In this document: piece by piece, positions 1 to 8,191 of the stretch
How positions within the stretch are numbered: the first letter of the stretch is position 1
Layout: each line of letters opens with the position of its first letter
NCBI GenBank assembly: GCA_022072445.1
Contig: JAJVHV010000034.1
Location: forward strand, 1-64,000
From: Phycisphaerae bacterium
GTDB taxonomy: Bacteria > Planctomycetota > Phycisphaerae > UBA1845 > Fen-1342
Reading direction: 5' to 3'
Length of the DNA stretch: 64,000 nucleotides
Notes under the pieces: model-generated
Databases searched by the model: none
Seen by the model: only the letters and a program-made list of their open reading frames with translations
What the model was told of the DNA's origin: nothing
Position numbers and translations under genes: made by a program

Positions 1-1
1 A

Positions 2-280
2 AGCGGTGCGCAGCCGGAGCGGCCGCGCCCGCGGATCACTCGGATCGAGGCGCTGGCCTTGCTGGCGCGGCAGCTCGCGGCGGCCTACGCCGTCGAGTGC
101 GTCGCGCTGGGCGGCGGTGTGATCGACGCCGACCCGTCTATCGTCGCGGGCGTAGCTGCCGCCATGCGGCAGCGCGGCGGGACGTTCGCCGTCGCGCGTC
201 TCTGCCGCGCGCCGCTCGCGAGTGCCGAAGCCGGCGTGATCGGAGCCGCGCTGCTCGCCAGCGAAGCTCAGGCCGCCTGA
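2..280 (+). CDS. C-terminal fragment of a ROK-family sugar kinase or regulator
   Basis: The reading frame is open from the left edge and ends at a TGA at 278-280, so only about 92 C-terminal residues are present. The segment VALGGGVID (residues about 36-44) followed some 40 residues later by GVIGAALLA matches the end of ROK-family proteins, where a Gly-rich strand is followed by a loop and a GAA-LLA helix. ROK proteins are glucokinases, N-acetyl-hexosamine kinases or repressors. The ATP-binding N-terminus and the zinc motif lie outside the window, so substrate and role cannot be told. The next gene, der, starts 213 bases downstream, far enough for its own promoter. Confidence 0.55.
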   Translation, partial: SGAQPERPRPRITRIEALALLARQLAAAYAVECVALGGGVIDADPSIVAGVAAAMRQRGGTFAVARLCRAPLASAEAGVIGAALLASEAQAA

Positions 281-493
281 CGCACGGCGGGCTCGAGCGC
301 CGTTGGCGCCCGAGCCCGCGTGACACGGCATTCCCCATCGTCAGCGGACGCAGCGGCGACGTTCCCCGCGTCGCTCGCCATTCGCCCGATGGCAGAACGT
401 GCGTGCCGCGGGGATATTTCCGAATCGCAACGGCTTCGGCCGCTTCGGCCCGCTTTCATGGCCGATCCGCCGGCGCTGAACTATCATCGCGGC

Positions 494-1828
494 ATGGGTC
501 TTCCCGCAGTCGCGATCGTCGGCCGCCCCAACGTGGGCAAGAGCTCGCTGCTCAACATGCTGGCGCGCATGCACGTCAGTATCGTCGATCCGCGTCCCGG
601 GGTGACGCGCGACCGGGTCGCCGTCGTCATCGAGCACGAGGACCGGTACTTTGAAGCCGTCGACACCGGCGGAATCGGCATCGTCGATCGCGACCACCTC
701 GAAAGGCACGTCGAGGAGCAGATTCACTTCGCGCTGCACGCGGCGGCCGTGGTTGTGTTCGTCGTCGACACGCGCGACGGGATCACGCCGCTGGACGCCT
801 CGGTTGCCGACACGCTGCGGCGGCTGGACAAACCGCTGCTGCTGGTGGCCAATAAGGCCGACACCGACGGCGTGGCGGCCGGCGCCGCCGAATTCTCGCG
901 GCTGGGCCTGGGCGAGCCGCTGGCGGTTTCCGCCAAGCATTATCGGGGCCGCACGGAGCTTCTGGAGCGTGTCGTGGCCCTGCTGCCGCCGGCTTCGGAG
1001 GCGCCCCCGGCCGAGCCGGTCATGCAGCTCGCGATCGTCGGCAAGCGCAACGCGGGCAAGAGCACGCTGGTCAACGCGCTGGCGGGCGAACCGCGCGTGA
1101 TCGTCAGCGAGATTCCGGGGACGACGCGCGACGCGGTCGACGTCCGCTTCGAGAAGGACGGCAAGACGTTCATCGCGATCGACACGGCGGGCGTCCGAAA
1201 GAAAGGGAAGATGGTCGACGTGGACTATTATTCCTATACGCGGGCCACGCGTTCGATCCGGCGGGCGGACGTCGTCATGCTGCTGATCGACGCCACCGTG
1301 CCGGTCAGCGACGTGGACCAGAAACTGGCCCGCTACGTGGCCGACCAGCACAAGCCGGTCGTGCTGACGGTCAACAAGTGGGACCTTGCGGCCGGGCGGG
1401 CCGAGACGGCCGCGTACGACGATTATCTGACGAAGATATTGCCGGAAGTGGACTACGCGCCGATCGTCTTCACCACGGCCCGCGAGGGGCGGAACGTCGA
1501 CGCCGCCGTCGACGCCGCGCTGATGCTCTTCCGGCAGGCTAACGCGCGCGTCAGCACGGGGCAGTTGAACGCGGCCCTGGAGCAGGTGCTGGCGCTGCGC
1601 GGGCCGTCGCCGAAGCGCGGCACCAAGGCCGTGAAGATTTATTACGCGACGCAGGTGAGCGTGGCGCCGCCGACGATCGTGTTCTTCTGCAACGACGCGG
1701 AACGGGTGGGCGCCGATTATCGGCGCTTCATGGAGAACCGGCTGCGCGAGCTGTTGCCGTACGAGGAGGTGCCGATCCGCATGCTGTTCCGGACGCGCGC
1801 TTCGGCCCGGCAGGGCGCACGATCGTAG
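494..1828 (+). CDS. der: Ribosome-biogenesis GTPase Der (EngA)
   Basis: Der is a tandem GTPase needed for late assembly of the 50S subunit in the cytoplasm. The 444-residue product has the family length and order. The first G domain has GRPNVGKS (residues 10-17), DTGG (57-60) and NKAD (120-123). The second has KRNAGKST (184-191), DTAG (230-233) and NKWD (294-297). A KH-like domain fills the last 110 or so residues. The frame stays open upstream to about 320, but the ATG at 494 puts the first P-loop at residue 10, as in other Der proteins, so it is preferred. The AbgT-type transporter begins 32 bases downstream. Confidence 0.95.
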   Translation: MGLPAVAIVGRPNVGKSSLLNMLARMHVSIVDPRPGVTRDRVAVVIEHEDRYFEAVDTGGIGIVDRDHLERHVEEQIHFALHAAAVVVFVVDTRDGITPLDASVADTLRRLDKPLLLVANKADTDGVAAGAAEFSRLGLGEPLAVSAKHYRGRTELLERVVALLPPASEAPPAEPVMQLAIVGKRNAGKSTLVNALAGEPRVIVSEIPGTTRDAVDVRFEKDGKTFIAIDTAGVRKKGKMVDVDYYSYTRATRSIRRADVVMLLIDATVPVSDVDQKLARYVADQHKPVVLTVNKWDLAAGRAETAAYDDYLTKILPEVDYAPIVFTTAREGRNVDAAVDAALMLFRQANARVSTGQLNAALEQVLALRGPSPKRGTKAVKIYYATQVSVAPPTIVFFCNDAERVGADYRRFMENRLRELLPYEEVPIRMLFRTRASARQGARS

Positions 1829-1860
1829 CGAGGGGTTTTCAAACTCAATCGGAGTCGCGC

Positions 1861-3417
1861 ATGTCGAAACCTCAGAGTCGCGAGACGGGCCGGAGCCGCG
1901 GAACCGGATTTCTGGACGCCGTCGAGCGGCTCGGCAACCGCCTGCCCGATCAGATCAGCATCTTCATGACGCTCGGCGCGATCACGCTGGTGGTTTCATA
2001 CGCCGCCTCGGCCGCGGGTGTGGCGATCACGCACCCCGTCACGGGCGCCGCCGTCCGGGCGTACAACTTGCTGAGCCGCGAGGGGTTGCAGTGGATCTTC
2101 TCGTCGCTGGTGACGAATTTCACCGGGTTCGCGCCGCTGGGCGTCGTGCTGGTGGCGATGATCGGCATCGGCGTGGCCGAGCGGAGCGGGCTGTTCGCCT
2201 CGCTGCTGAAGGGGTTGGTGTCGTCGGTGCCGGCGCGGGCCATCACGCCGACGATCGTCTTCGCGGGCGTCATGTCCAACGTCGCGTCCGACGCCGGTTA
2301 CGTTGTGCTTCCGCCACTGGCGGCGATGGCGTACGTCGCGGTGGGCAAGCATCCGCTGGCGGGGATCGCGGCGGCGTTCGCGGGCGTGGCGGGGGGGTTT
2401 TCGGCGAATCTGCTGCTGAGCACGCTCGACCCGATGCTGGCGGGCCTCACGCAGGAAGGGGCGCGGCTGTTCGATCCGAAATACGAAGTCGTCGCTAGCT
2501 GCAACTGGTACTTTCTGGCGGCTTCGACCTTTCTGCTGACCGGCGTGGGATGGTACGTTTCGGCACGGATCGTCGAGCCGCGTCTGGGCGCGTGGACGGG
2601 CCAGGCCGAGAGCGTCGAGCCGCTGCAGCCGATCGAACCGGCCGAGCGGCGCGGGCTGTGGGCGGCGGCACTGGTCTTTCTGGCGGTCGTGGCGGCGATC
2701 GTGCTGTTGACGGCTCCGGCGGGCGGCGTGCTGCGCGACGCGCAGACGGGCGGTCTCAAGCCGTTTTACGCCAGCCTGGTCGGGCTGATCATGCTGGCCT
2801 TCATTCTGCCGGGCCTGGCCTATGCGATCGCGACCGGCAAAGTGCGCAGCGACCGCGACGCGTCGCGCATGATGAGCCACTCGATCAGCGGCATGGCGAA
2901 CTACATCGTGCTGGCCTTCTTCGCCAGCCAGTTCATCCAGTGGTTCAACAAGTCGAATCTGGGCTTCATCCTGGCGGTCGAGGGCGCCGGGCTGCTGCGC
3001 GGAATTCACCTGACGGGCATGCCGCTGATGATTGCGTTCGTGCTCCTCGTCGCGACGTTCAACATCCTCATGTCCAGCGCGTCGGCCAAGTGGACGCTGC
3101 TGGCGCCGGTCTTCGTCCCCATGTTCATGCAGCTCGGACATTCGCCCGAAGTGACGCAGGCGCTTTATCGCGTCGGAGACTCAGTCACGAACTCGATCAC
3201 CCCGCTGAACTTCTACATGCCGATCCTGCTGGCGGCGGCGGCGAAATACGTGCCCGACGCGCGCATGGGTACGCTGATCTCCGTGATGGTGCCCTATGCG
3301 CTGGCGTTTCTGGCCGCCTGGACGCTGCTCCTGCTGATCTGGCTGGCGCTGGACATCGAACTGGGGCCGGGTGCCGTTCAACACTATCGCATTCCGACCG
3401 GTGCACCGGCTCACTGA
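1861..3417 (+). CDS. AbgT-family transporter
   Basis: This 518-residue, strongly hydrophobic protein resembles the AbgT family: p-aminobenzoyl-glutamate importers in E. coli, and antimetabolite exporters in some other species. Family-like features are the DAVERLGNRLPDQ start (residues 20-32), the VMSNVASDAGYVVLPPLAA segment about residues 138-156, and the long stretch around NILMSSASAKWTLLAPVFVP with SVTNSITPLNFYMP after it. These are the two hairpin-containing halves of the substrate site. A GGAG lies seven bases before the ATG. It follows der directly, and a TIM-barrel isomerase starts 23 bases downstream, so the three may be cotranscribed. Substrate and direction cannot be read from sequence. 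Confidence 0.88.
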   Translation: MSKPQSRETGRSRGTGFLDAVERLGNRLPDQISIFMTLGAITLVVSYAASAAGVAITHPVTGAAVRAYNLLSREGLQWIFSSLVTNFTGFAPLGVVLVAMIGIGVAERSGLFASLLKGLVSSVPARAITPTIVFAGVMSNVASDAGYVVLPPLAAMAYVAVGKHPLAGIAAAFAGVAGGFSANLLLSTLDPMLAGLTQEGARLFDPKYEVVASCNWYFLAASTFLLTGVGWYVSARIVEPRLGAWTGQAESVEPLQPIEPAERRGLWAAALVFLAVVAAIVLLTAPAGGVLRDAQTGGLKPFYASLVGLIMLAFILPGLAYAIATGKVRSDRDASRMMSHSISGMANYIVLAFFASQFIQWFNKSNLGFILAVEGAGLLRGIHLTGMPLMIAFVLLVATFNILMSSASAKWTLLAPVFVPMFMQLGHSPEVTQALYRVGDSVTNSITPLNFYMPILLAAAAKYVPDARMGTLISVMVPYALAFLAAWTLLLLIWLALDIELGPGAVQHYRIPTGAPAH

Positions 3418-3440
3418 CGCGCCCAAGTGGAGGACTGCCT

Positions 3441-4205
3441 GTGCCGCCGTCGATCATCGCCTGCCGCGTCGCCAGCTACGGCGACTTCGAGTCGATCGCA
3501 CTGTCGCACCTGGCGTCGCTGGGTGTGCGAAACGTCGAAATCCCCGTGCCGGCGCCGCACGAACTCGAATCCACGGCGGCGCGACTTGCCGAGCACGGCC
3601 TGCGCGCGTCCACGTTGCATGGCGCGTGCGACTTGTCGCGGACCGATGTCGCCGCCCGCGTCGAGGCGCAGATGCCGGCTTTCGCCGCCCTGGGGACGCG
3701 CATCATGTTCACCTCGGCGAAGGCCGGCGACACGCCGCTCGAAACGGCATGGGCTCGATTGCGCGAGGCCGGCGACGTCGCTGGTCGGCACGGCGTGACG
3801 ATCGCACTGGAGACGCATCCCGACCTGATCACGAACGCCGACACGGCGCTGGCGACCATGAAAGCCGTTAATCACCCGCACGTGCGGATCAATTTCGACA
3901 CGGCAAACCTGTACTTCTACAACCACAACGTCAACGGGGTGGATGAGTTGCGGCGCATGCTGCCGTATGTGGCCGCGGTGCACCTGAAGGATACCGACGG
4001 GGGATATCGGAGCTGGTGTTTTCCGGCGCTGGGCCGGGGCGTCGTTCGGTTCCGAGAGACGTTCGATTTGCTGGACCGGGCCGGATTTGCCGGTCCGTGC
4101 ACCATGGAGATCGAAGGCGTGCAGGATGAGACGGCGACCGAACGGCTGGTGTGCGATCGGATCGCCGAGAGCGTTGGCTATCTTCGCGGTCTGGGTCGGT
4201 TGTAG
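3441..4205 (+). CDS. Sugar phosphate isomerase/epimerase-like TIM-barrel protein
   Basis: The 254-residue product matches the xylose-isomerase-like TIM-barrel superfamily, which includes sugar epimerases, inosose dehydratases and endonuclease IV. Putative metal ligands sit at barrel strand ends: Glu in IALETHPD, Asp in INFDTAN, the VHLKD strand, and Glu in TMEIEG near the C-terminus. A GTG start at 3441 is chosen because the protein then begins with the first barrel strand (IIACRVASYGDFESIA) just downstream of the transporter stop. An in-frame extension into the transporter gene has no family match. The substrate is unknown; pairing with a transporter suggests metabolism of an imported compound, which is inference. 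Confidence 0.8.
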   Translation: MPPSIIACRVASYGDFESIALSHLASLGVRNVEIPVPAPHELESTAARLAEHGLRASTLHGACDLSRTDVAARVEAQMPAFAALGTRIMFTSAKAGDTPLETAWARLREAGDVAGRHGVTIALETHPDLITNADTALATMKAVNHPHVRINFDTANLYFYNHNVNGVDELRRMLPYVAAVHLKDTDGGYRSWCFPALGRGVVRFRETFDLLDRAGFAGPCTMEIEGVQDETATERLVCDRIAESVGYLRGLGRL

Positions 4206-4395
4206 TGGCGAGCCGCGGCAGGAGTACCCGCATCGGTGCCCAAGGGGTGTGCGCTCCGGCGGAATCTCGTCAGACTGGCGAGCACTGCGGCGGATGATGG
4301 CGATTTCGACGCCCAGCCGTCACCGCCAACTCCGTCCAAACCGCCCTCAGACGCGTGAAAAACGCCGCGAGTCGAGAATTCCGCGCGGCGGGTGA

Positions 4396-4424
4396 TCGAC
4401 AATTCCGCCGATAGCGAATCTAAT
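4396..4424 (+). promoter_or_regulatory. Sigma-70-type promoter for the exported protein at 4505
   Basis: TCGACA at 4396-4401 and TCTAAT at 4419-4424 each match the consensus at five of six positions and are separated by 17 bases. Transcription would start near 4431 and leave a leader of about 74 bases before the ATG at 4505. The rest of the gap between 4206 and 4504 shows no gene or clear repeat. Confidence 0.55.
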
Positions 4425-4504
4425 AGCATCGTCCGTGCGAGTACCCGCGCACTTGCGCCGGCTCGACCACGGCGGCCTGAATTCCCGCTACGGAGCCTGG
4501 AACC

Positions 4505-6202
4505 ATGAAGTGCAATTGGAGAATTGTCTCATCCTGCGTCACGCTCGCGCTGACGCTCGCCGTCAGCTCGCACGCGCTCGCGGGCGGCGGCGCCGATCTG
4601 ATTCCCGACAAGGCCGGACTGGCCGTCGTGGTCGGCAGCCTTGATCGCCTCGCCGCCGACGTGGCGAAATTCGGCACTGCGATCGGCGTGGATCAGATCG
4701 CAGGCGTCACCGCCAAGGACATCTGTGAAGAGATGCTGGAAGTGTCGGACGGCGTCGACACTGCGGGTTCGTTTGCCATGGCGCTGATTCCGGGCGAGGA
4801 GCCGACGCCGGTGTTGATCGTGCCGGTGAAGGACGTCGAGGCCTGGAAGAAGGCGGCCTCGGCCGAGGCGGTCGAGGGCGGCGCAGGTCTGGTGAAGCTG
4901 CTGCTGCACGGCGAGGACTACTTCGCCGCCGTCAAGGATCAGAACGTGGTGCTGTCAACCAGCAAGGACGTGCTGGGCGACGCGCTGAAGAGCAAGGGCG
5001 AATTCGCCAAGAAGCTCGCCAAGGCTGCGGGCGAATCGGCCAAGAGCGACGATCTCGTCGTGTTCGTCGACGTTCAGGTCTGGAAGGACACGATCGAAGG
5101 CGGCCTGATGCAGGCCGAAGGTCTGATGCAGATGGGTCTGGCGATGCAGCCGAACGGCGCCCAGACCGCCGAGATGTTCAAGGCGATGATGGGCGAGCTG
5201 CGCGGCCTGATCAAGGACTCGTCGGTGCTGTGCGTGGGTGTCAAGGCCGGCGGCGATGGCGTCCACGTCACCAAGACGTTCGGCTTTTTGCCCGAAAGCA
5301 AGACGGCCAGCTACCTCAAGAACGTCAAGAAGGCCAAGGGCGGCGTCCTGCGCGGCCTGCCGGATCAGCCGTTCCTGGCCGCCGGCGGGCTCGACTGGGA
5401 GTCCGACGGCAGCTCGACCATGATGAAGGCCATGTTCGAGATGGCGTTCAAGTCCGGCGACCTGGAGGAGAAACTCGGCGCCGAAAAGATTGCCGACCTC
5501 AAGAAGTGCGCCGAGCAGCTCACCAAAATCGTCAGCGGCTACAACATGGCCATGCTGCCCGGCCCCGATTCGGCCGGCTTCGTCCTCTGCGGCAGCTACC
5601 TGACCAAGGATCCCAAAACCACCATGGATCTGGTCAGCAAAATGACCGAGGCCCAGGGCGCGATGTTTGGCAGCATGGGCGCTGGCGGCGTCGAGGTCGC
5701 CGCAAGCAGCGAGAAGATCGGCGGCGCCGACGCCAAGTCCTTTGCCTTCACATTCAAGATGGATGACCCGCAGCAGGCCGCTGTGATCAAGGCGCTCTAC
5801 GGCGAAAAGCCGACGTTGTTCCTGGCCCCCGCCAAGGACGGCGTGGCTTACGCCCTGGGCGACGCCGCCGCCGCGAAAGAAACGGCCGGCAAACTGGTCG
5901 AGGGCAAGGGCGCGCCGCTGGCGGGTGCGAAGATGACCAAGTCGAGCTTCGGCTCGCTGCCGGCGGATCCGCAATTCGCGCTGATGTTCGACGTGGTCAA
6001 GATCGCCGAGTTCGGTATGAAGATCGCAGCTACCATGGGGGCCGGCGCGCCGCCGGTCAATTTCCCCAAGAATCCGCTGCCCTATGTCACGGTCAGCGCC
6101 TATCTCAACGCTGCCGAGGTTCAGACGCACCTGCTGGTCCCCGCCGAGGCGATCAAGGCGATTGTCGCGGCGGCGAGCGGCACGGCGACCGAACCGCAAT
6201 AG
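4505..6202 (+). CDS. Large exported protein of unknown function
   Basis: The 565-residue product starts with a signal peptide (hydrophobic stretch SSCVTLALTLAVSSHALA, likely cleavage at residue 26) and is probably periplasmic. The mature part is Lys- and Ala-rich, with repeated beta-alpha units of the kind VVVGSLDRLAADV and VVFVDVQVWKDTI. This recalls large DUF3352-like exported proteins of planctomycetes, but I cannot assign a family with confidence. There is no catalytic motif and no membrane anchor. It has its own good promoter and is followed by a strong hairpin at 6247-6289, so it is likely monocistronic. Its codon use is very regular, consistent with good expression. Confidence 0.75.
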   Translation: MKCNWRIVSSCVTLALTLAVSSHALAGGGADLIPDKAGLAVVVGSLDRLAADVAKFGTAIGVDQIAGVTAKDICEEMLEVSDGVDTAGSFAMALIPGEEPTPVLIVPVKDVEAWKKAASAEAVEGGAGLVKLLLHGEDYFAAVKDQNVVLSTSKDVLGDALKSKGEFAKKLAKAAGESAKSDDLVVFVDVQVWKDTIEGGLMQAEGLMQMGLAMQPNGAQTAEMFKAMMGELRGLIKDSSVLCVGVKAGGDGVHVTKTFGFLPESKTASYLKNVKKAKGGVLRGLPDQPFLAAGGLDWESDGSSTMMKAMFEMAFKSGDLEEKLGAEKIADLKKCAEQLTKIVSGYNMAMLPGPDSAGFVLCGSYLTKDPKTTMDLVSKMTEAQGAMFGSMGAGGVEVAASSEKIGGADAKSFAFTFKMDDPQQAAVIKALYGEKPTLFLAPAKDGVAYALGDAAAAKETAGKLVEGKGAPLAGAKMTKSSFGSLPADPQFALMFDVVKIAEFGMKIAATMGAGAPPVNFPKNPLPYVTVSAYLNAAEVQTHLLVPAEAIKAIVAAASGTATEPQ

Positions 6203-6246
6203 CGATTTTTGCCCGGCGCCCGCTGAGAGCGGCGCATCACAATCTG

Positions 6247-6289
6247 GCGGCCGCGCGCAGCCGATCGATCGTCGGCGGCGCGCGGCCGC
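6247..6289 (+). terminator. Strong GC-rich hairpin after the exported protein gene
   Basis: Perfect 12-base arms (6247-6258 and 6278-6289) are continued, after one A/G mismatch, by five more pairs (6260-6264 with 6272-6276), leaving a seven-base loop. There is no T tract after it, so it is either an atypical terminator, an mRNA-stabilising hairpin or a repeat. It starts 45 bases after the upstream stop codon. Confidence 0.4.
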
Positions 6290-6427
6290 AGTGCTTGCCT
6301 GAGAATTCGGGTGTTTTCCGCAGCGCGGCGGACCGATGGAGGCGCGATAACTGCGTGTCGAGATTGGACTCCTCAGACCGCAATCTCAGCTATGCGATCC
6401 CACCGGCCGCTCGGAGCCGAACCGTCG

Positions 6428-6823
6428 ATGAGGACACACGTTGCCATCCTGCGACCCGCGCTGCTGAAGCTGGTCCTGTCGGGCCGCAAACAGCTCGAAT
6501 CTCGACTTTACCGAACGCGGCGCACGCCCGTTGGGCGCGTCCGCGTGGGAGACACGATCTACCTGAAACCGACCGGCGGGGCAGTCGAGGCGGTCTGCCG
6601 CGCGGGCGCCGTGCGCGAGCTGCCGCAACTGCGGGACGCCGATTTGCGCCGTATCCGTGCGCGTTACCAGACGCTGCTCCAAGCTCCGCGAAACTACTGG
6701 CGGCGCACGCGCAAAAGCCGCTGCGGCGTGCTGATATGGCTCGCGGACGTTCGCCGCTGCGGCCCGGTTGTCGAGGTGCCGCGGCAGTTTGGCTCGGGCT
6801 GGGTCGAGCTGCCGGTCCGGTGA
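6428..6823 (+). CDS. ASCH/PUA-like domain protein
   Basis: The 131-residue product begins HVAILRPALLKLVLSGRKQLESRLYRTRR, the typical start of ASCH domains. These are small beta-barrels related to PUA RNA-binding domains, and some act as RNA-modifying or hydrolytic enzymes. The conserved pattern is a strand, then a helix ending in SGRKQLESR, then GDTIYLK near residue 45. Upstream in-frame residues do not fit the family, so the ATG at 6428 is chosen. It lies between the exported protein and rpsL without a clear operon link. An RNA-related role fits the family but is not shown by the sequence. Confidence 0.65.
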   Translation: MRTHVAILRPALLKLVLSGRKQLESRLYRTRRTPVGRVRVGDTIYLKPTGGAVEAVCRAGAVRELPQLRDADLRRIRARYQTLLQAPRNYWRRTRKSRCGVLIWLADVRRCGPVVEVPRQFGSGWVELPVR

Positions 6824-6941
6824 GGTCGCCCGAGCTGCCGTGAGGGTGCCTGACGCGTCCGAACCGTTCGGCCTGAATCGCCCGGTCCAGACCGGCCATC
6901 GGGCCAATGCTCACGAGGCGAAGAAGCGGGCGCGAGGGGGG

Positions 6942-6969
6942 TTGCCAGACGATTCAAAATTGATACACT
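6942..6969 (+). promoter_or_regulatory. Promoter of the rpsL-rpsG operon
   Basis: TTGCCA (6942-6947, five of six) and TACACT (6964-6969, four of six) are spaced by 16 bases. They lie in a locally AT-richer stretch about 65 bases before the rpsL start. The position fits the start of a str-type operon. Confidence 0.5.
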
Positions 6970-7032
6970 ACCGCGTTTCCCGTGGCCGATCGTGAAACCG
7001 GCCCGGAGAAGTCTGCGTCAGAAGAGGTCCGT

Positions 7033-7425
7033 ATGCCGACAATGAACCAGCTCGTCCGGCGGCCGCGCCAGCGGGTGGCGGCGAAATCGAAGGTCCGCGA
7101 TCTGGATCGTTCGCCGCAGCGTCGTGGCGTGTGCCTGCAAGTCAAGACCCAGACGCCCAAGAAGCCGAATTCGGCGCTCCGCAAGGTGGCGCGCGTGCGG
7201 TTGACGAATGGGCGTGAGGTGTCAGCCTATATTCCGGGCGTCGACCACAATCTTCAAGAGCACTCGATCGTGCTGATTCGCGGCGGCCGTGTGCGCGATC
7301 TGCCGGGTGTCCGTTATCACATTGTGCGCGGCAAGCTGGATTGTGCCGGCGTGACCAACGACAAGGATGGCCGGGCGCGCAACCGCGGCCGCAGCAAGTA
7401 CGGCGTGAAGCGCCGCAAGAAGTAG
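7033..7425 (+). CDS. rpsL: 30S ribosomal protein S12
   Basis: S12 sits at the decoding centre of the 30S subunit and influences fidelity and streptomycin response. The 130-residue product carries [17 protein letters not shown] (residues 41-57) and [13 protein letters not shown] (84-96), with Asp89, the usual methylthiolation site. Residue 88 is Arg (codon CGC), where most bacteria have Lys; substitution to Arg here is a classical streptomycin-resistance change. The ATG at 7033 gives the normal N-terminus [11 protein letters not shown]. rpsG follows 15 bases downstream, but fusA and tuf, the usual next genes of the str operon, are absent. Confidence 0.97.
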   Translation: MPTMNQLVRRPRQRVAAKSKVRDLDRSPQRRGVCLQVKTQTPKKPNSALRKVARVRLTNGREVSAYIPGVDHNLQEHSIVLIRGGRVRDLPGVRYHIVRGKLDCAGVTNDKDGRARNRGRSKYGVKRRKK

Positions 7426-7440
7426 GCAGGGCAGGCGATC

Positions 7441-7917
<477 letters not shown>

Positions 7918-7992
7918 GGGCGGCCGTTGAGTCACCACGGGTCGCGCGGGAGCACCCGGGGAAGTTGGGTTTGTGAGCCAGGCGGAGACGGC

Positions 7993-8058
7993 ATGCGATT
8001 TCAGGTTGACAATCCGACCACCGGCAAGCCGTTTGCCAGCGGGGTGACGCCTCCCTAG
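7993..8058 (+). CDS. Possible 21-residue peptide between rpsG and the terminator
   Basis: An ATG with a GGAG six bases upstream opens a 22-codon frame that ends with TAG at 8056-8058, just before the operon terminator. The product is hydrophilic and begins MRFQVDNPTTGKP. No family is recognised. It could be a chance frame in the 3-prime end of the rpsL-rpsG transcript. Confidence 0.2.
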   Translation: MRFQVDNPTTGKPFASGVTPP

Positions 8059-8087
8059 GTTCTCGATTCGTCGCAGCGAATGATCCG

Positions 8088-8125
8088 AACCCTGGCAGGC
8101 GAGCGTCTGCCGGGGTTCTTTTTTT
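8088..8125 (+). terminator. Rho-independent terminator of the rpsL-rpsG operon
   Basis: AACCCTGGCAG (8088-8098) pairs with CTGCCGGGGTT (8107-8117), 11 pairs with one G-T wobble and an eight-base loop. It is followed by C and seven T residues (8119-8125). This is the clearest intrinsic terminator in the window. Confidence 0.88.
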
Positions 8126-8191
8126 CGATATGCCGGGCGCTGCCGTCGGTTGCGCCCCTTCAGAGGCGCGGCAACGCGCCGAGGTATTCGT

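Noticed and set aside
1996-3141. Long antisense frame opposite the AbgT-type gene, and similar frames opposite other genes
   Set aside because: Their products are Arg/His/Gln-rich with no domains, the usual shadow of a GC-rich coding strand.
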